The notes beneath the pieces are model-generated. The model was given only the letters and a program-made list of their open reading frames with translations, searched no databases and was not told the origin of the DNA. DNA of 64,000 bases, taken from contig CALHGE010000031.1 in NCBI GenBank assembly GCA_938029725.1, positions 1 through 64,000 of the forward strand, written 5' to 3'. Source of the stretch: an uncultured Flavobacteriaceae bacterium (GTDB taxonomy: Bacteria > Bacteroidota > Bacteroidia > Flavobacteriales > Flavobacteriaceae). The position numbers and the translations under genes were made by a program. Shown one piece after another: positions 62,654-64,000 of the stretch (the first letter of the stretch is position 1; each line of letters opens with the position of its first letter).

Positions 62654-62674
62654 GCGGTTTCCTTAACAAGATAA
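62654..62674 (-). promoter_or_regulatory. Conserved upstream element of DUF6090 copy 2
   Basis: GCGGTTTCCTTAACAAGATAA (plus strand) matches 17 of 21 positions of the element at 59688-59708, at similar spacing to the start codon. A small CCTTA/TAAGG hairpin is contained in it. Confidence 0.45.
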
Positions 62675-62831
62675 GGAAATATTTAGTTGCTGATTTTAAG
62701 CTACTAAATAGCCTAGGCTTTCATACCAATTATATCGTTTTATGACGGGTATGCCATCTTATCGCTTAGGATTTTGCATTTAGTTCTTGGAGGAAACCAT
62801 CTATTTTGTAATTTTAGACAAAGCCATTTAT

Positions 62832-63881
62832 ATGCCGACCAACGAACAGTGTAAAAACTGCGAACAAATATTTGATTCTTCTTATGAATACTGCCCTCAT
62901 TGTGGTATGGAAGCTACAGACAACCTTACCGTTGGTGTTTTGTTTAGTAATACCATAGAAAACTACTTTTCCATAGACGCTAGATTCTTTAGAAGTTTTC
63001 TTACCCTAATGATAAGGCCTGGTGTGCTTGCACGGCGGTTTGTTGATGGAAAACGCCTCAAATATTTACATCCTGCCCAGTTTTACCTCTTTATCTCGGT
63101 CGTCTTTTTTTTTATCTTTTCCTTTACCGTTCGCAAAGCGGATACTGAGGTTTCTGAGGCTATTAAAAAGAGCTTTAAGCAGGAAATCAGTTTAGATTCT
63201 ATTACTGTAAATGCAGATTCATTGGATATTGAAGAGGCCAGAAATGCCCTTAAAAAAAATCAAAAGGTTATCGGCCTGTCCGATGAAGAACTTGTAGCAT
63301 TAGATTCGGTAATGACCTCAGATTCTGGTATGGCAAACATATCATTAGGTTTTGAGCGCAAGTTGTTGGACTCCCTTATCGCCGTAGGAGCAACAGAACA
63401 TCAAAAATTAGAGGCCATGGGAATGGAGGAGGATACAAATGCCTTTGGACGCAGGTTCTATACCCAAATACTGAAGTTTTATGAAAAACAGGGTGGAGGC
63501 ATTCTTCAGGTATTATTCGATACTATTCCTATTGCGATGTTTCTTCTTTTACCGTTTTTCGCCGTATTTCTTAAAATATTTTATTGGAAACCGGCCACTT
63601 TTGCCCACCATTTAGTTTTTAGCTTTTATTTCTTCACCTTTATATTCACATCGTTCTGCGTTATGCTTTTAGTAAATAAAGTGTGGGAGATTGCCATTTG
63701 GATCGAAGTGCTTATTTGCTTCTCATTTGTCCTATATCTTATTCTAGCGCTGCGCAATTTTTATCGGAGTTCCTGGTTAGGGGCTTTTCTTAAAGCTAGC
63801 GTGATCTCATTTTTGTACATGCTTATCATTGTGCCCGTAGCAGCAATGGGAATAATTATGGTGGCCTTTATGCTATATTAA
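62832..63881 (+). CDS. DUF3667-like membrane protein with N-terminal zinc ribbon
   Basis: The 349-residue protein begins MPTNEQCKNCEQIFDSSYEY and has CKNC and CPHC pairs, a zinc ribbon. The FRSFLTLMIRPGVLARRFVDGKR region and about five membrane segments follow (one near 85-105, the others after about 225). This matches DUF3667-type Bacteroidetes membrane proteins. A charged, helical region lies between the first and later membrane segments. An upstream TTG at 62787 would add 15 residues, and the ATG is preferred. The function is unknown. Confidence 0.82.
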   Translation: MPTNEQCKNCEQIFDSSYEYCPHCGMEATDNLTVGVLFSNTIENYFSIDARFFRSFLTLMIRPGVLARRFVDGKRLKYLHPAQFYLFISVVFFFIFSFTVRKADTEVSEAIKKSFKQEISLDSITVNADSLDIEEARNALKKNQKVIGLSDEELVALDSVMTSDSGMANISLGFERKLLDSLIAVGATEHQKLEAMGMEEDTNAFGRRFYTQILKFYEKQGGGILQVLFDTIPIAMFLLLPFFAVFLKIFYWKPATFAHHLVFSFYFFTFIFTSFCVMLLVNKVWEIAIWIEVLICFSFVLYLILALRNFYRSSWLGAFLKASVISFLYMLIIVPVAAMGIIMVAFMLY

Positions 63882-64000
63882 ACCTTTATCAATTCAAGTT
63901 TCACGCTGTCTAAGCGCTGGTGCGTATAGATCTCTTTAATTAATGGTCATTTCCTTTCATTCAATGGTCAATCTTAGACATCGCATCATCTTGGGCTACT

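Noticed and set aside
1-64000. tRNA, rRNA, CRISPR, prophage or intact insertion sequences
   Set aside because: I looked for conserved T-arm sequences, direct-repeat arrays, transposase motifs and integrase motifs and saw none that would stand.

Overview
The window looks like a chromosomal segment of a marine-type Flavobacteriaceae bacterium (Bacteroidota). The signs are low GC, a TonB-dependent receptor followed by two DUF4249 lipoproteins, DUF6090, DUF6526 and DUF3667 family proteins, frequent TTG starts, TAnnTTTG-type -7 promoter boxes, and a core block tpx-dgkA-ftsK-lolA-lptF/G-ribB. The genus cannot be fixed from the sequence alone. I see no rRNA, tRNA, CRISPR array, intact insertion sequence or prophage.

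Region 1 (about 0.6-16.2 kb) looks like an exopolysaccharide or cell-surface glycan locus. It has two proteins that fuse a response-regulator receiver domain to a polyprenyl-phosphate-sugar synthase-type GT2. It also has a very large GT-C-like membrane protein, a lipoprotein, a membrane-anchored clan GH-A glycosidase, a GT4 glycosyltransferase, a Wzx/MATE-like flippase, a STAS protein and a TPR plus beta-barrel outer-membrane protein. The layout recalls synthase-dependent export systems such as Pel, but with phosphorelay-type control. This is my main candidate for an undescribed system.

Region 2 (16.2-23 kb) is a gene-poor stretch with hairpins and one possible 37-aa membrane peptide. It is followed by a tightly packed minus-strand signalling operon: CheY-like regulator, H-NOX haem/NO sensor, PAS histidine kinase, FIST (NosP-like) sensor, second histidine kinase without its own sensor, Hpt protein and LytTR regulator. 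Two families of haem-based NO sensor appear in one operon, next to the glycan locus.

Region 3 (23-46.5 kb) is mostly housekeeping: a TauE/SafE permease, nitroreductase, DegT-type aminotransferase, RibB with a degenerate RibA half, LptF/G permease, LolA, FtsK, DgkA, Tpx, NhaC antiporter, trans-sulfuration enzyme with a divergent Lrp regulator, Lpd, a double-CDGSH protein, an acyltransferase, an operon FMN reductase-pabB-hydrolase-tilS-dsbD, and a zinc-metalloprotease lipoprotein.

Region 4 (46.6-58.1 kb) holds a penicillin-acylase family protein, an operon of TonB-dependent receptor, two DUF4249 lipoproteins and a large secreted partner, and the yifB/comM ATPase.

Region 5 (58.1-64 kb) is a decayed mosaic. 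DUF6090 genes, a DUF6526 gene and small lipoproteins are interleaved with at least four degenerate fragments of yifB, all on the plus strand, and with a truncated DUF6090 pseudogene. This suggests repeated insertion or duplication at the 3' end of yifB.
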